Below are positions 1 to 12,653 of a DNA stretch of 64,000 bases, one piece after another. The notes under the pieces are model-generated. The model had not been told where the DNA came from. It was given only the letters and a program-made list of their open reading frames with translations, and did no database searches. The stretch covers positions 12,225,000 to 12,288,999 of the forward strand of contig NC_091173.1 of assembly GCF_040958095.1 (NCBI RefSeq), in the 5' to 3' direction. The DNA is from Procambarus clarkii. Lineage: Eukaryota > Arthropoda > Malacostraca > Decapoda > Cambaridae. The first letter of the stretch is position 1. Each line of letters opens with the position of its first letter. The translations under genes were made by a program, and so were the position numbers.

Positions 1-393
1 TTTCTACGAATTACGTGGCTATGTCTCGACTGAATATTGCATCATCAACATAATTCGGGCGGGTTTAATAGTCAGATTTTATGCACAATATCTTGTTGTT
101 GTTTTAGGTTTAGTTGTATCTTACTAGGCGCTGCATTTACCATAGTAACTGAGTGAGGTGATACACGCAGACAACAATTAGTAAAATTCGAAGTACACAC
201 AACACAGGCAATGCAAGAAAACATCAATTCTGTCGCTATTTCTTCAGTAGGTCTAAGAATGATCATGTATCAATGCACACACACAAGGACCAACACACCG
301 TAACGCAATGTTATGGGTTGACAAATGTTCACATACACTCCAGCAAGCGTTGAGCACGAGCTCCAAGTAACAACTTGGGGGCATTTGACTTAC

Positions 394-525
394 ATTCTGC
401 GAGGAGCCGAAGTGTTCCCCAGCTAACTGAAGGAGATGAGTGATACTTATAGTTCCACGGTTCTCCACATCACACACCTCAAACACTTGTCGGAGTTGGT
501 TCACAAACTCCTCAGACACCGCCAT
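394..525 (-). CDS. First coding exon of an EF-hand protein, Rab11-FIP3/4-like (partial gene)
   Basis: Read on the minus strand, the exon starts at an ATG at 523-525 in a good context (AAAATGGCG) and ends before a consensus GTAAGT donor at 388-393. It encodes exactly 44 codons (phase 0) before the intron; the open frame beyond 394 is intronic. The peptide contains LRQVFEVCDVENRGTISI, an EF-hand-like helix-loop-helix start. LRQVFEVC followed by an acidic loop recalls the N-terminal EF hands of Rab11-FIP3/FIP4 (Drosophila nuclear fallout), which link Rab11 endosomes to cytokinesis and recycling. Ninein or another EF-hand scaffold is an alternative, because 44 residues cannot settle the family. 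Later exons lie to the left of this window. Confidence 0.55.
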
Positions 526-760
526 TTTATTTCACTTTACATGGTTTCTAATTGCACTTGGGAATATTTCCCCAACACAGAAGCGTAAGTAGTACCAGGC
601 ATGCGAGAGCCCGACTACAGGAGCGGCGAGACCCTCCCTCCCTCACAGCCTCAGCAACACTGACTTGTCTTATCTATTGTCACTTAACACTCCCGTCGGC
701 CGCTCATTGCCACCTCAAGTCTACCCACACGTTTAATTACTAGAACATCCTTTTTACATA
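526..760 (-). promoter_or_regulatory. Probable 5' UTR and promoter of the EF-hand gene
   Basis: This stretch lies directly upstream of the EF-hand start codon and is richer in G+C and CpG (around 590-705) than its AT-rich surroundings, as expected of a promoter-proximal region. No TATA box at a convincing distance was recognised. The call is by position and composition only. Confidence 0.3.
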
Positions 761-1059
761 ATCATAATCTTAGTTTTATTTATCGTTGGACATTTAAGGG
801 GCGTGTGTGGGACAGCGTCTGCACCGTCGGTTGTTTCATTAATTCAAGTTTTTTTAAATATCTTTCAGCTCTTCTTCTCGACAACGTTCCTAGTCTTGTT
901 GTAAACGTTTATCGCAATTTTCGATCGAAATGTCCTATGCTCGTGGGCCCATATGCTCGTGTGGGACTTTGGGCAAGTGCCCATCGGGCCCATGTGATAA
1001 GAGAGCTCTGTTTTCCTCTTAGGCCCTCTCACAATTTCTGTTGAACCAATTTGTATCTG

Positions 1060-1341
1060 CAGAATCGAGCTATTAGCTCTTGGACCCCGCCTTTCTGACC
1101 AATCTATTTTTTTCTCTGTTATATCTACTACAAATATTTCTCTCTAACATACGCACACACATCCCCAGGAAGCAGCCCGTAGCAGCTGTCTAACTCCTAG
1201 GTACTTATTTATTGTTAGGTGAACAGGACATCAAAGTGAAAGAAACTCTGCCCATTTCTTTCTGCCTCCGCCAAGGGATCGAACCTGGGTAAATAGGACT
1301 GCGACTCCCGAACGCTGTCCATTCAGCCGCGAGGCTTCTAG
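1060..1341 (-). mobile_element. tRNA-derived SINE, family A with tail a
   Basis: Minus-strand copy. The tRNA-like head is at the right end (B-box-like GGTTCGATCCC near 1285), followed leftwards by the conserved core (AACTCCTAGGTACTTATT, AGCAGCCCGTAGCAGCTGTC) and by tail a (GAGCTCTTGGACCCCGCC-like) near 1065-1100. It shares head, core and tail with the copies at 1345-1677 and 8361-8660, but is more diverged. Confidence 0.7.
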
Positions 1342-1344
1342 TGT

Positions 1345-1677
1345 GTACTCACCTAGTTGTGCTTGTGGGGGTTGAGCTCTTTGGACCCACTTCGTGTGTG
1401 TGTGTATTCACCTAGTTGTGCTTGCGGGGTTTGAGCTCTGGCTCTTTCGGCCCGCCTTTCAACTGTCAATCAATCAACTGAATTTTTTTCTCTCCCCACC
1501 CTCTCCAAGGAAGCAGTCTGTAGCAGCTGTCGAACTCCCAAGTACCTATTTACTGCTAGGTAACAGGGGCATCACGGTGAAAGAAACTCTGCCCACATAT
1601 TTCTGCCATCGCCGGGAATCGATCCCCGGTCCCTAGGATTACGAGTCCAGAGCGCTGTCCACACAGCTATCAAGCCC
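1345..1677 (-). mobile_element. tRNA-derived SINE, family A with tail a, plus a duplicated tail fragment
   Basis: A complete minus-strand copy occupies about 1396-1677. Its head contains a near-consensus B box (GGGGATCGATTCCCGG). The core has the motif TAACAGGGGCATCACGGTGA, and the tail ends CACAACTAGGTGAATACAC. A second tail fragment (1345-1393) sits immediately to the left, so one copy inserted at or next to the tail of another. Both ends abut CA/TG dinucleotide runs. Confidence 0.75.
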
Positions 1678-1740
1678 CTAACCCCCCCCCCCCCCACACA
1701 CACACACATAGGCCTTCTGTGTGTGTGTGTGTACTCAGGG

Positions 1741-2397
1741 GAGTATTGATTGATAAAGATTAAGCCACCCAAGAGGTGGCACGGGCATGAATAGCCCGTA
1801 AGTGATGGCCCTTTTGAGCCATTACCAGTATCAAGAGCTGATACTGGAGATCTGTGGAGGCGCGACTGCACCCTGCATGACGGGAGATGTCTCCCGGACC
1901 AAGTGGTGACCAGATGGTCAATGTGGTGTAGGGGTGTATTGATTGATGAAGATTAAGCCACCCAAAAGGTGGCACGGGCATGAATAGCCTGTAAGTGATG
2001 GCCCTTTTGAGCCATTACCAGTATCAAGAGCTGATACTGGAGATCTGTGGAGGCGCGACTGCACCCTGCATGACGGGAGATGTCTCCCGGACCAAGTGGT
2101 GACCAGATGGTCAATGTGGTGTAGGGGTGTATTGATTGATGAAGATTAAGCCACCCAAAAGGTGGCACGGGCATGAATAGCCCGTAAGTGGTGGCCCTTT
2201 TGAGCCATCTGTGGAGATCTGTGGAGGTGCGACTGCACCCTGCGTGACGGGAGATGTCTCCCGTGAGGGGTGTATTGATTGATTGATGAAGATTAAGCCA
2301 CCCAAGAGGTGGCACGGGCATGAATAGCCCGTAAGTGGTGGCCCTTTTGAGCCATTACCAGTATCAATAGCTGATACTGGAGATCTGTGGAGGGAGG
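1741..2397. repeat. Hairpin-rich 193-bp tandem repeat (about 3.5 units)
   Basis: Units begin at 1741, 1934, 2127 and 2270, giving a period of 193, 193 and 143; the third unit has an internal deletion of about 50 bp. Each full unit contains several short perfect inverted repeats: CGGG-N9-CCCG, CCAGTATC-N7-GATACTGG, CGGGAGATGTCTCCCG, and GACCA/TGGTC arms. The long open frames on the minus strand here arise from the repeat and are not genes. The family is not recognised; several stable hairpins per unit suggest either a structured RNA or an element with palindromic ends. Confidence 0.85.
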
Positions 2398-2764
2398 GGT
2401 GTATATGCGCGCGCTCTTTATATATGTGACCCTGTGCAGTTATTGAGAAGTGCTTAATTACACTCTCCATACAACAACAACCGCAAATGTGCGCAGTCAT
2501 GGCCTCAGTACTCGGCGCTGCGGCGCATGACTGGTATGTGTGGCGCAAGGTGTAGCGACCCTCTCAGAGTACTGGGTCTCAACACACCCGCAGAAACCTA
2601 TCTCATCAACCAAGCTTGATACTATTTTGATACACACTAACACCGGGTGTATTTAATCCCCCCATAACAGTGTGTGTCAAGGAGAGTCGAGACACTACGT
2701 GTGCACCCTTGAGATACCACCACATACTTGTGTGTGTCAAGACCACATTGGTGCGTCTACAGGA

Positions 2765-3412
2765 CTACTCAACACTCCCATTTGTCAGGCAACATCACCG
2801 TGACAAGGTAACTGAGGAAAGGAGAATAGAAGCACAAACCAGTGAATCTATACGATGGTACAACATGGTTGCAGCTGGCAATCCCAATCATTATGGCCGA
2901 AGAGGAGGAGGACGAGGGAGAGAATCAGTAATAGCGAGAATCCGTCTTGGATACAAATATCCATGGAGATATAGAATGGAAACAACAGTTGGTCAGCGAA
3001 GTTGCAGAATCTGTGGTGAGAGTGATGGACACCGCCTTGACCACTATCTACGTGAATGTGAACACCTGAGAGACATTAGAAATATGTGTAGAATAATAAA
3101 CCCCACATTGTTTGAGTTAGGAAAACACTATTTGTCAAATATTGATACTGTTCTTAAAAGATTTCCCCATTTTGCACCCGCAAGATAACGTAAGCTTTTA
3201 AGGGTTGATAGATGTTAATCTTCTTGTTTGAGGAACTGTTCACTTGAGACAGTTAAGCAAGTCCCAGCTGTGTCTGGGTACAAGTGACAGGATGAACAAC
3301 CCAGCGGGTTTTCTTCCTATTGGGGAGTGTTGTACATGCTGCTATGGCGGTGTGTCCACTCACAAGATGAGTGGCGCTGCCCAATAAACTCGCCCCTCGG
3401 GGCAAAATTTAA
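2765..3412 (+). mobile_element. 3' end of a non-LTR retrotransposon (LINE), 5'-truncated
   Basis: A plus-strand frame up to the stop at 3186-3188 encodes the C-terminal end of a LINE polyprotein. Recognisable parts are IRWYNMVAAGNPNHYGRR, then ARIRLGYKY, then a terminal zinc-knuckle-like module CRICGESDGHRLDHYLRECE (C-x2-C-x8-H-x4-C), as seen after the RT/RNase H region of I/Jockey-type elements. A 3' UTR follows, with AATAAA near 3382 and an A-rich end at about 3407-3425. No RT or RNase H core is visible to the left, so the copy is 5'-truncated, as usual for target-primed insertion. The clade is uncertain. Confidence 0.7.
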
Positions 3413-5851
3413 AAAAAAATTAAAAAATTTACATATCACCCTTCTTCTAGAGTAATACATAACACCCCGTTTCCCAGCATCTAGAGTACTACACTTTCTT
3501 TCCCAACAACTAAAGTACTAGATAACACTCCTTTTCCAGCATCTAGAAAACTACACAGCACTCCCCACCCTCCACCCCTACCCCGCTCCCTTCCTCAGGG
3601 TCTCCAGAAAGGAGCTAAAGGGCGACATGAATGAAGTGTAAAGGGCAATATAAACAGGCTATCAAAATATCAACCTAAGATTGAACACAAAATATACGCA
3701 AGATAGATATGTTTAGATTTATAGATATTAATAGTTGAAAGCAGGTTCGGAAATAAATATGCAGAACAGGTTATCGAGTAGCATCATGCAGGCAAAGTCA
3801 CCGGAAAAAAAATCTTAAACATAGGTTGGGTGTGGCTGTGTGTATATATAGAAACGGCTTCGCGTGGCCCAATAGACATTCTACAGATTCCTTTATTCTT
3901 AAGTTCTTATTCTATAGATAAATCGTATTCTTAAAGTAATCCAGAAAACCTTTTAAATGTCTTGAATCTTTAGCACACATAAAAGAAGCGAATTAGAACA
4001 GGGAATAAACTATTTAGCCATTTTTGTCTTATCAAACGCTGTACTTATACATTATTTTACGCTATTGATAGAGTATAAAAAGAACAGACTTTTCTTATTT
4101 GTTAGCTTGCTTAGAGCTGTCCCTTCCACAGCTTATCTGAAAATATTATCCGATACCTGTGTAACGTCTCGCTACACCTGCTGTCCCGAACACCCGATGC
4201 GCACCTGTCTGCACTTATGCCGGCATTTTCACATATTCAGACTTTGGTATTTATTGATTCCGAGTGCTGACTACCGCTCTTAATGTCCTCCAGATATTGA
4301 CCAAGGCTTCTTTAGCTCCGTTTTATTCCAAGGAGCTTAAATCCCATAAAATATACATTGATGCAGTACACTAACCTCTGTATGTTGCTAAACACTGTAT
4401 TAATAACGAGGCTACTGTAAATTCAATTGGCCATGCAGGCGACGCTGCGCAAAGTGCTCCCAGCTGACACTCGAGCTGTCACGTGGTGATCAGCTGGGCT
4501 ACCTCATGATGGTCGATTGTTTTTTTTTGCAGGAACATTCCTGGGTGGAGTCCGTCCTCAGAGCAAATCCATTACCATGAACTTACCTGAATTTACCCGA
4601 GGGCCACTAACTCTTTAGTGGCCTCGACGAGGACAGGAAGCCGGCGGGTTCTCAATGGTCCCTCCCCCCATCTGCCTGCTGATCTTTTCCAGATTTTAAA
4701 ATTTAAGTTTTTTGGCATATGCGGGTAGGCGGTTCCAAGTTTATAATGCTGTGGGTGAAAAGCACCCCACCCCCCTGTCTCATATATACCGTATATATAT
4801 ATCCATATCTCTATCCTTTCGAATATCCACACACGTATGTTAGAATCCACACACATACGTAAGGATCACTTTCCTTGTATGCATGCAACATTTTCACCTT
4901 CCAAGCATTACAAATATGTATAGTAAATCCACTTAGTCCTTACAACTAATGTCATTTTTAATTATGTTCCCTATTTCAATTACTGAGTGTTAGCAAGTTT
5001 GTCTTCCGCAACCATATACTTATTCCACCTTGTTTAAACGAGTGTCGAACAGCGAACAGATCTTGAACCACCAGCCCCAAAACCACTCTATATTTTAATA
5101 ATCTAAGTGAACTGAAAAGGCCTGGAACGAACAGCTTGTAGTAGCTCCACTGCTTTAGTACAACTAACATTCACTCGGGAAAAAAATACATAACGTCGTT
5201 GTCTCTTCCTCCTCTGTTGTGTGGTTTGATCATATCTTCAGCCACGTTATTGCGCCGCCTCATCGTCTGCTTGGCCTCTGGGACTTGAGTGTGTTCCAGA
5301 TGTTTGGCAAATCGAGTGTTGAGGTAGAGAGGCAGTAAGAGGTTGGGGACCTCGAGGAGGACGGGGCAGTGCAGCCAGCGGTATTAGGAACCAGAGTGAG
5401 AAATTAGCAGCAGTTTAACAAATGGCAAAGTTTAATGTAAATGTCCTTTTTTCCTTGTCCAGTGTATATTAATCTCTATACTGCCTGTAGGTCAATACTG
5501 TCAATACTTATTTAGGATATTTAATTACTTGTTAACTAAATAAATTAGAATAGTAATCAAGGATTACTCTACTCTCTTTAATTTTCTGATGAATTCTCGT
5601 CTGCAGGAAACAATCATGGTAATACTGTAATTACTAAATACCTTCCTTAGAGTAATCTATTTTAATTACCCAAAACATCTCCCGTGTTTTAAATTCAGGT
5701 CCACAAAAATTATAGAAGTTACTGAGGTGGCAGGGTAATACTGGGGAATAACGGTGTTCAGTACAAGAGAATAATCTTAACTCTAAACATTAATTATCTC
5801 TCTGGAACAGGTTAATGCACAATTAAAAAACAATTCAGGTATGAAGTAAAG
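3413..5851. other. No gene seen
   Basis: AT-rich DNA without a recognisable gene. A moderately GC-richer patch lies at about 5,200-5,400 and carries a minus-strand open stretch of about 70 codons that I do not recognise; it has no convincing start or splice signals. Nothing else is supportable here. Confidence 0.4.
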
Positions 5852-6045
5852 GAAAGAGAAATCAGGAGAAATCGCCAAGCCATTTCGACTATATACTGCA
5901 GCACTGGGAAGGGGTCAGGATAAGGATTTTGGGATGGGACGGGGTGAAAGGAATGGTGCCCAACCACTTGGACGGTCGGGGATTGAACACCAACCTGCAT
6001 GAAGCGAGACCATCGCTCTACCGTCCAGCCAAAGTGGTTGGGTGT
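5852..6045 (-). mobile_element. tRNA-derived SINE, family D
   Basis: Minus-strand copy with a tRNA-like head at the right (A-box-like GGTAGAGCGATGG, B-box-like GTTCAATCCCC), then CGTCCAAGTGGTTGGGCACC, then a conserved tail (CCTTATCCTGACCCCTTCCC, GTCGAAATGGCTTGGCG). The same family occurs at 10417-10563, 54666-54860 and 55295-55460. Confidence 0.7.
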
Positions 6046-8235
6046 ACAGTAATTAGTAAAGAAATTCAGTAAATTGAACTAGGAAAAAACTTGCTGAGTT
6101 ACAAGTGATTTTAAGGGTGATACAGTCTTGTGATGTTACAGTGTGACTGATTTAACATGAAAACAAGTGTTGAACCAGTATTTTCTTGTACACTATATAT
6201 TGAACCACATACTTAACTGAGAAGACACAGAATGATGATACAGAACTTATGGGTATTTCAGAATGATTACTTAATAAAAATTTTTATAATAAAAACATTT
6301 TAATGAGAAACATACATATTGTACATGGATTTCACTTTAACATAAACAATGGCTTATGTATATGTCTGGAAGGATTTTCACCAGTTGTGGCTAGTTTTAT
6401 GAATATTGAATAAATCATATTTAAACAGCACCCATTGTTAACTTACACATTTCACATCCATGGAAAGAAATACATATGCAATATGTAACAAGTTACCAGG
6501 GGGCGGGGGTCAAATGACGACATATTTTTTTTATAAATATTTTCAAGATTACAAAAAATATTCATACAACCTATGAAAGCTTAAAAAGACCAGGAATGTT
6601 CAATACCTTGGCTTGGCAACAATCAGCAAATTACATTACTTTACAGTACTTGTATATGGTTAATTCTTAGCTTTAATCAATCATGGCTATATTATTAATA
6701 AATATTTATGCTTGCACATCAATGCATCAAAAATTATACTCTTTCATTAAAGCTTCAATTATACACATCTAAAATGCTAAAAATCTATATACCGAACTGT
6801 ACTGCACATAAGCATAAAAATAATTGTTATTCATACATGAAGTAAAATACAAGTTTGACAGTTTTAATAACAAATACAGTATAAATAATCCCATTAATCC
6901 AAATTCACCTTTCAACACACTCGCAACACTTTGCTTTCACCAGCATAGGAAGTATGCAAAATAATACCTACTATACTGCAAAACAAATCAAAGTGCTGTA
7001 ATTATATAGTAAAATCAGTTGCAATTTAAAACTGGAGAATATGCTGCATGGTTAATTGTGGGAGGAAGGGAGGGTTATACGGCAACCACTCAGGGGATGG
7101 GTGATATGTGCTCAGCCGGCTACGTGGGATACACATGTATTCTGCAATAAATGTTCTATATATGAATTCTCTTACCCCCCCAACCCTCTTATCTGAAAAA
7201 AAAACAAAAGCATATTTAGGTTTGTTATGATCAAATTTAATGATTATTTCTTTCAAAAATACCTTAGAAATATAATATCAAACTCTCACATTACTGCAGA
7301 TAACAGTGTCTGAGATAAAGAACTGATACATATAATAATATAAAAAAATGACTAGTCAATATGCCTTATGTTGCACAGTAATACAGTACAGTACAGTATT
7401 CATTAGCAAGACTGAATTTTTCGTTTTATATACAAAACTGCCAATATCGTAGTTTCATAAATGATGCATAAAACAGAAATATCCTAAATGCCAAATTAAT
7501 GTTAGGCAGGAAAGACAGTCTTACGAGGCTGCATCTAGAGATCTAGTAATGTGCTCATGTGGATCACACACTGAACGCTAGTCAAAACATGTTCCTGATG
7601 TTGCTGCATTTAAAGTGTAATGACTATATGCATGCAAACATCTGTGGAAGTAATTAGAGCACAAAACTGAACATAATACCAGTAATTTGTATGACAAATG
7701 GGGCCAAGATTCCTTCCTCTAGTATGTAGTGTAACAGTGGACTAGAAAATAATAATAAGCAGATGGTCCAGATATTGCACAAAGAAATGAGTGGACGTAA
7801 ATCGGAGAATTAAAATATTTAATACTGTTAAATAACATTACGAGATGTTGGACTTGCAAACAAGTCTTGACAGTTCAATGATTTTATATAACTTAAGAGT
7901 ATTCTTAATAAGGATAAAGAAATAGATGCCAAGCTGGCATATAATATAACGAAAAGCAGGATACGTTTTCAGTAAAACATTTTGGTGTACATGTCAAGAT
8001 CATTCAAACACAAAAATATTAAATACAAGATAAATGACTAAGAAACTTGAAACATGAAAAAATGAAGTCGATTAAGTACAAAGGGTCAGTGAGAAAACCG
8101 AGATAATACTGAGCGTAAAAGTGGCAAGGAGTCAAGGCAGAACAGTGTGGAGACTGCATGACCCAACCTGCCAGAGTTTAGGAGTCATACTATTTAATGT
8201 ACTGTATACTGTACATGTAGATACTCTACACAGGA
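6046..8235. other. No gene seen; AT-rich intergenic DNA
   Basis: Strongly AT-rich sequence with no supportable coding region. The palindromic motif ACAGTACAGTACAGTA occurs near 7383. Confidence 0.4.
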
Positions 8236-8236
8236 T

Positions 8237-8660
<424 letters not shown>

Positions 8661-10416
8661 TATACTGTATATGATATTGACATTCGATTCTCTTTTTTTC
8701 ACACTTGTATACAGTATATAGAGCAAGAACTACAACATAACTCAGATCCAAATACAACATACACAGCTTAAATAATAACACTGTACTCACAGGAAATACA
8801 TTAGAAAACATGAACTGGCTGAAAATATAAAGCGTGATTACCTTTATGTACATGAACTATGATACAGTACATAAATTATTAGTTCATAAAGTGGAAAATT
8901 ATATAATGGAACTCCCATCATGAGTAAAAATTAAACATGCTACATCCACAAATGAACAAATTACATGTGTATCTAAATTGTAAATGTAATTTGTTTCCAC
9001 ATCAATAGTGACATGTGCTCAACTTCTACTATCACAATATAAAATTTGGTAACATACCTCGCAATGTAACAAATTTCAACCTATGGCCACTTTCTTGATT
9101 TACTTCTTAGCCAGCCTCCAGTTGCCCCCATTCCATAACAAATCAAAGTTTATTTTCAGCATGACCACCTTTAATACTGCCTTATTTTGTAAATTGATCG
9201 GCAGAGGACCAAGGGGGGAGGGGGAGGAGGGTGTCTTCTCATTGCCAGTGGGAAGGGGCTGGAAAGCAGAGGGGGGGAAGGGGGAGGGTTTAGGGAGGAG
9301 AGGGTAGATATGGAGGATGAGGATTAAGAAGAATGAAGAGAAACATAAGGGAGGCCAGTTATTTTTATATTTCTTTAATCAGCATTGTGTTAAAGAAAGG
9401 CTACTGATATAAGGATAAAACCATGATACATTGCACATTAATATTAGATCTTAACACTCAGCGATGCCCAAGGAACAAACCACCGAACACGGAAATGGCA
9501 ATGACAGTTCTTGGATACAGGGGAGCTGTTCAAAAGTGCCACAAAGCATGTCTCCAAACACATACTATGCTAAAACACACAGTAATGTCAGATCTTAACA
9601 TTCACCAATTCCCATGATACAAGCCAAAAACCACTTGGGGGGTGGCCAATGTTGTTGCTTGGCCAGAGGTCAGACTGGTACTCAGTCATGTAGATTTTGA
9701 ACCAATGGGTACCAAGGTAATGTTAACATGAATATTATAGTCTTATAACTGCCTATGCTTATGAGCTTTTCTATCATAAAGGTAATTTCATGCTGAAACT
9801 CCCCTCAGATATTTCAATTGCTTTCAAGCATGAAAGGCTATTGCAGGGCCACCCTGACTCTAATGATGCCAAACCAGTGTGGTAGCTGGTTTGGCTATCA
9901 CATTCACACAGCAGTTACTCTAAGACTATGGAAATACAATAGTGAAGAGTGACTCAGTAAGTACAGTACAGTACACTAGTGTATATCCAAATGATAAAGT
10001 AGGAGGAAAGTTCCAGGAAAATGTTGAAAAGGAAAATAACAATAATAAAGCAATAATGAGCTATAAGTACAGTAAAAACAATGAAGCCAAAATGTTAATG
10101 TGTGAGAGATTGATTGGCTGTAACATGGATGTGAGTTGAGTGAATGCAGTAATTATCAATGTGAGATTTTTGCGCTTCCAGAGGTAAATAGAGGCAAACC
10201 ATCCAATCTATTTCTATATACAGTATTAGATTCTAATATAAATAAATAGATTCTAATGTAAATAAAATATTAACAGAAGCCTCCTGCTTCATCATAAACT
10301 GCACGATGCACTAATATTATAAGCTATGCATGAAGGAAACAAATACTGCAACCAACGATGAACAATGGAATATGTAAGAATATCTTAGTGCAGTAGCTAC
10401 TAAGGGAAGGGAAATA
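8661..10416. other. No gene seen; contains a purine-rich G-run segment
   Basis: Intergenic DNA. Positions 9211-9305 are almost all G and A on the plus strand with many runs of three or more G, which could form a G-quadruplex. Short open frames here have no recognisable similarity. Confidence 0.4.
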
Positions 10417-10563
10417 TCAGGGGGAAAGCACCAAACCATTACGACAATACAGCACTTGGAAGGGATCAGGATAAGGATTTGGGATGGTGTCCAACCACTT
10501 GGACAGTTGGGGATTGAACGCCGACCTGCATAAAGCAAGTCCGTCGCTGCCCAAGTGGTTGGA
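10417..10563 (-). mobile_element. tRNA-derived SINE, family D (diverged)
   Basis: Minus-strand copy that matches 5852-6045 in order: tail (CCATTACGACAATACAGCAC on plus), AAGGATTTGGGAT, CAACCACTTGGACAGTTGGG, then the B-box-like GGGGATTGAACGCC. The head is more decayed than in the 5852 copy. Confidence 0.65.
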
Positions 10564-12653
10564 TGATGAACGATGCACCAATACAATATTCGCAAGATGT
10601 ACAGGGTATACATATTACAGCAGGGGTGAATATCTCAATACAGTTCAGTCAGACAAAGGAATGGGTGGTCCAAAAAAAACAAAAACAAAAGTAATTTTAC
10701 CAAAATACTTGTGTAAAAATAGAAGGGCCAGCGTGTTTTTTTTCTCATGCACAAAATATTGCAAAATACATAACTGCAGTAAATGCAGAAATACAGTACT
10801 CAATATACAAATACCCTATCCAGAATATACAGATATTTGGGAAATTAAAGATATGCTTAAACTTATAATATGCCATTGCCATCAAATTTAATTTAACGTA
10901 TACTAACACCAAGTGTCAACATTTTAAAACGGATAAATTAGTGTTTAGCATGTATGATACTGGTACTAAAACACTCAAAATTAGCTTACCCACTGTAGAA
11001 CCTTGCCATACATTGCACAATTTCATCAATTTTTCAAAAAATAAATCACAATAAATGCAGAGATTCTGAGGAGATAGTGTGTTGAGAAGCAATGGTCATG
11101 ATATGCTCTGGTAATGGATGGTAATGGTAAGTCAAAGGCACGTGGATTACCTGGTCATTTTTGTGCCTGCTAGTCATAGTGTGAGGGAGGTGGAGTGCAA
11201 GGGATCCCACGCTTACGAATATCTGATCTTACAAATGACTTTCCAAATAATATGTTAGCCTCTCATTCTTCTATATGAACCAATTCCAAAAGTTTGCAAT
11301 TCCAAAAAGGAGGTGGTTCCATAATAATGCTTGACAAGAGTTGAAAGTTTTGGTGGTGCACCAGTGTACTTGCATCATCACCTTTTACAGTTGTACAGCT
11401 CCCTCCTCTAGTAATTAAACACTTTCATTCTTCAAAAACCATCAATTCACATAAACAGCAGTAACAACTCTGTATATCATTCAAGTTAAATAAATACCTG
11501 TTACTTTCATCCCAAGCATTTGGTTTTTACAATATATGTTGATTTTTGGGTGGTCCAGGAACACCTCCCTTCCCTATTTATAGCTATTTGTCTATATGAA
11601 TGTCTTTTCAGAACACACCGTATTCAAAAGTTTGGGGCTGCATCTGCCTCTGATTACGTAACATACTGAATATATCATAGTCAGGGTGGGTGTAATAAAT
11701 TACTAATTTAAATCAACTAATAATTAATGAATGAGATAGGTGTAAGACAAAGAACAACTCTGGATGAGGTGGTGAAAGCAAGGACCATCCATGTAATAGA
11801 TAATCTAGTATAAACAAACTGGCATGAGAAACAATGGGGATATATAGAGGACATTCTCCAATGGTTACTTGCTTTAGTAGTACAGTACCATGCACTGTAC
11901 TGTATACTGTATTCAAATACACATGTACACAAATATGCACGATGGCAAATCTTAAAGGTTACCAAAACTAATGGAAAAATTCAATACGATGTAAAAAAAT
12001 ATATTAAAGCGGTAGAAGAGCCTCCTGGCGAGGGTATTTGTGTATAACTAAAATAAAGAGATCCTTTCCATCATAATAGAAGAAATGCATAATATCTATC
12101 ATACACTTTTGACTGTTAGCTAAACTGTGCTGTAAAGTTGCAGGTGTATAAGATGTATATAAATATTACAAAAATGTGATGACCTGAGAGAAAATCAGTC
12201 TACCAACTTGTTCACTTGTTTCAATACTCCCCTAATGAATCTAAACTTACTTTTACAGACTGTGTACGAGGCCATAGTCTAACCTGTGGTCAAACTGTCT
12301 ACGGTCAATGAGGTTCATCATCTGGACTAGAAAAAAAACTGATCATGGGATTCTATCATAAAAGTGACTAGTGGAATGCATGTACTCTTTTGTTTGACTT
12401 ATTTTAGCATAATACTTGTAACATAATGATAAATTGTAACTTCATGACAACATAAACTTAAATACAGTAACAAGTTGGCTACAGATAGCAAACTATTACT
12501 CCATATGAATAAAAATAAAAAAAATATTAAGGCATTTAGAGCTAGGAAGACTTAGCTATGACAAGCCAAGTTAACGTTCAGTAAAAAATAATAGGCCCTT
12601 TGTAATCACCTATAACTGTACTGACTTTTCTCAGGTAAGTTACTTAATATAGC
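10564..12653. other. No separate gene seen; may include the ICA1 3' UTR
   Basis: AT-rich sequence downstream of the minus-strand ICA1-like stop codon. No convincing polyadenylation signal could be assigned, so the 3' UTR length is unknown. The repeated GTACTGTAT-type motif occurs near 11890-11910. Confidence 0.35.

Noticed and set aside
805-1044. 79-codon plus-strand frame upstream of the EF-hand gene
   Set aside because: No similarity recognised, and the region includes short inverted GGGCCCAT motifs typical of non-coding repeat DNA.
2111-2548. 145-codon minus-strand frame as a gene
   Set aside because: It runs through the 193-bp tandem repeat and repeats with it.
5175-5385. Minus-strand open stretch of about 70 codons in a GC-richer patch as an exon
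   Set aside because: No recognised similarity, no clear start and no paired splice sites; the length is plausible by chance.
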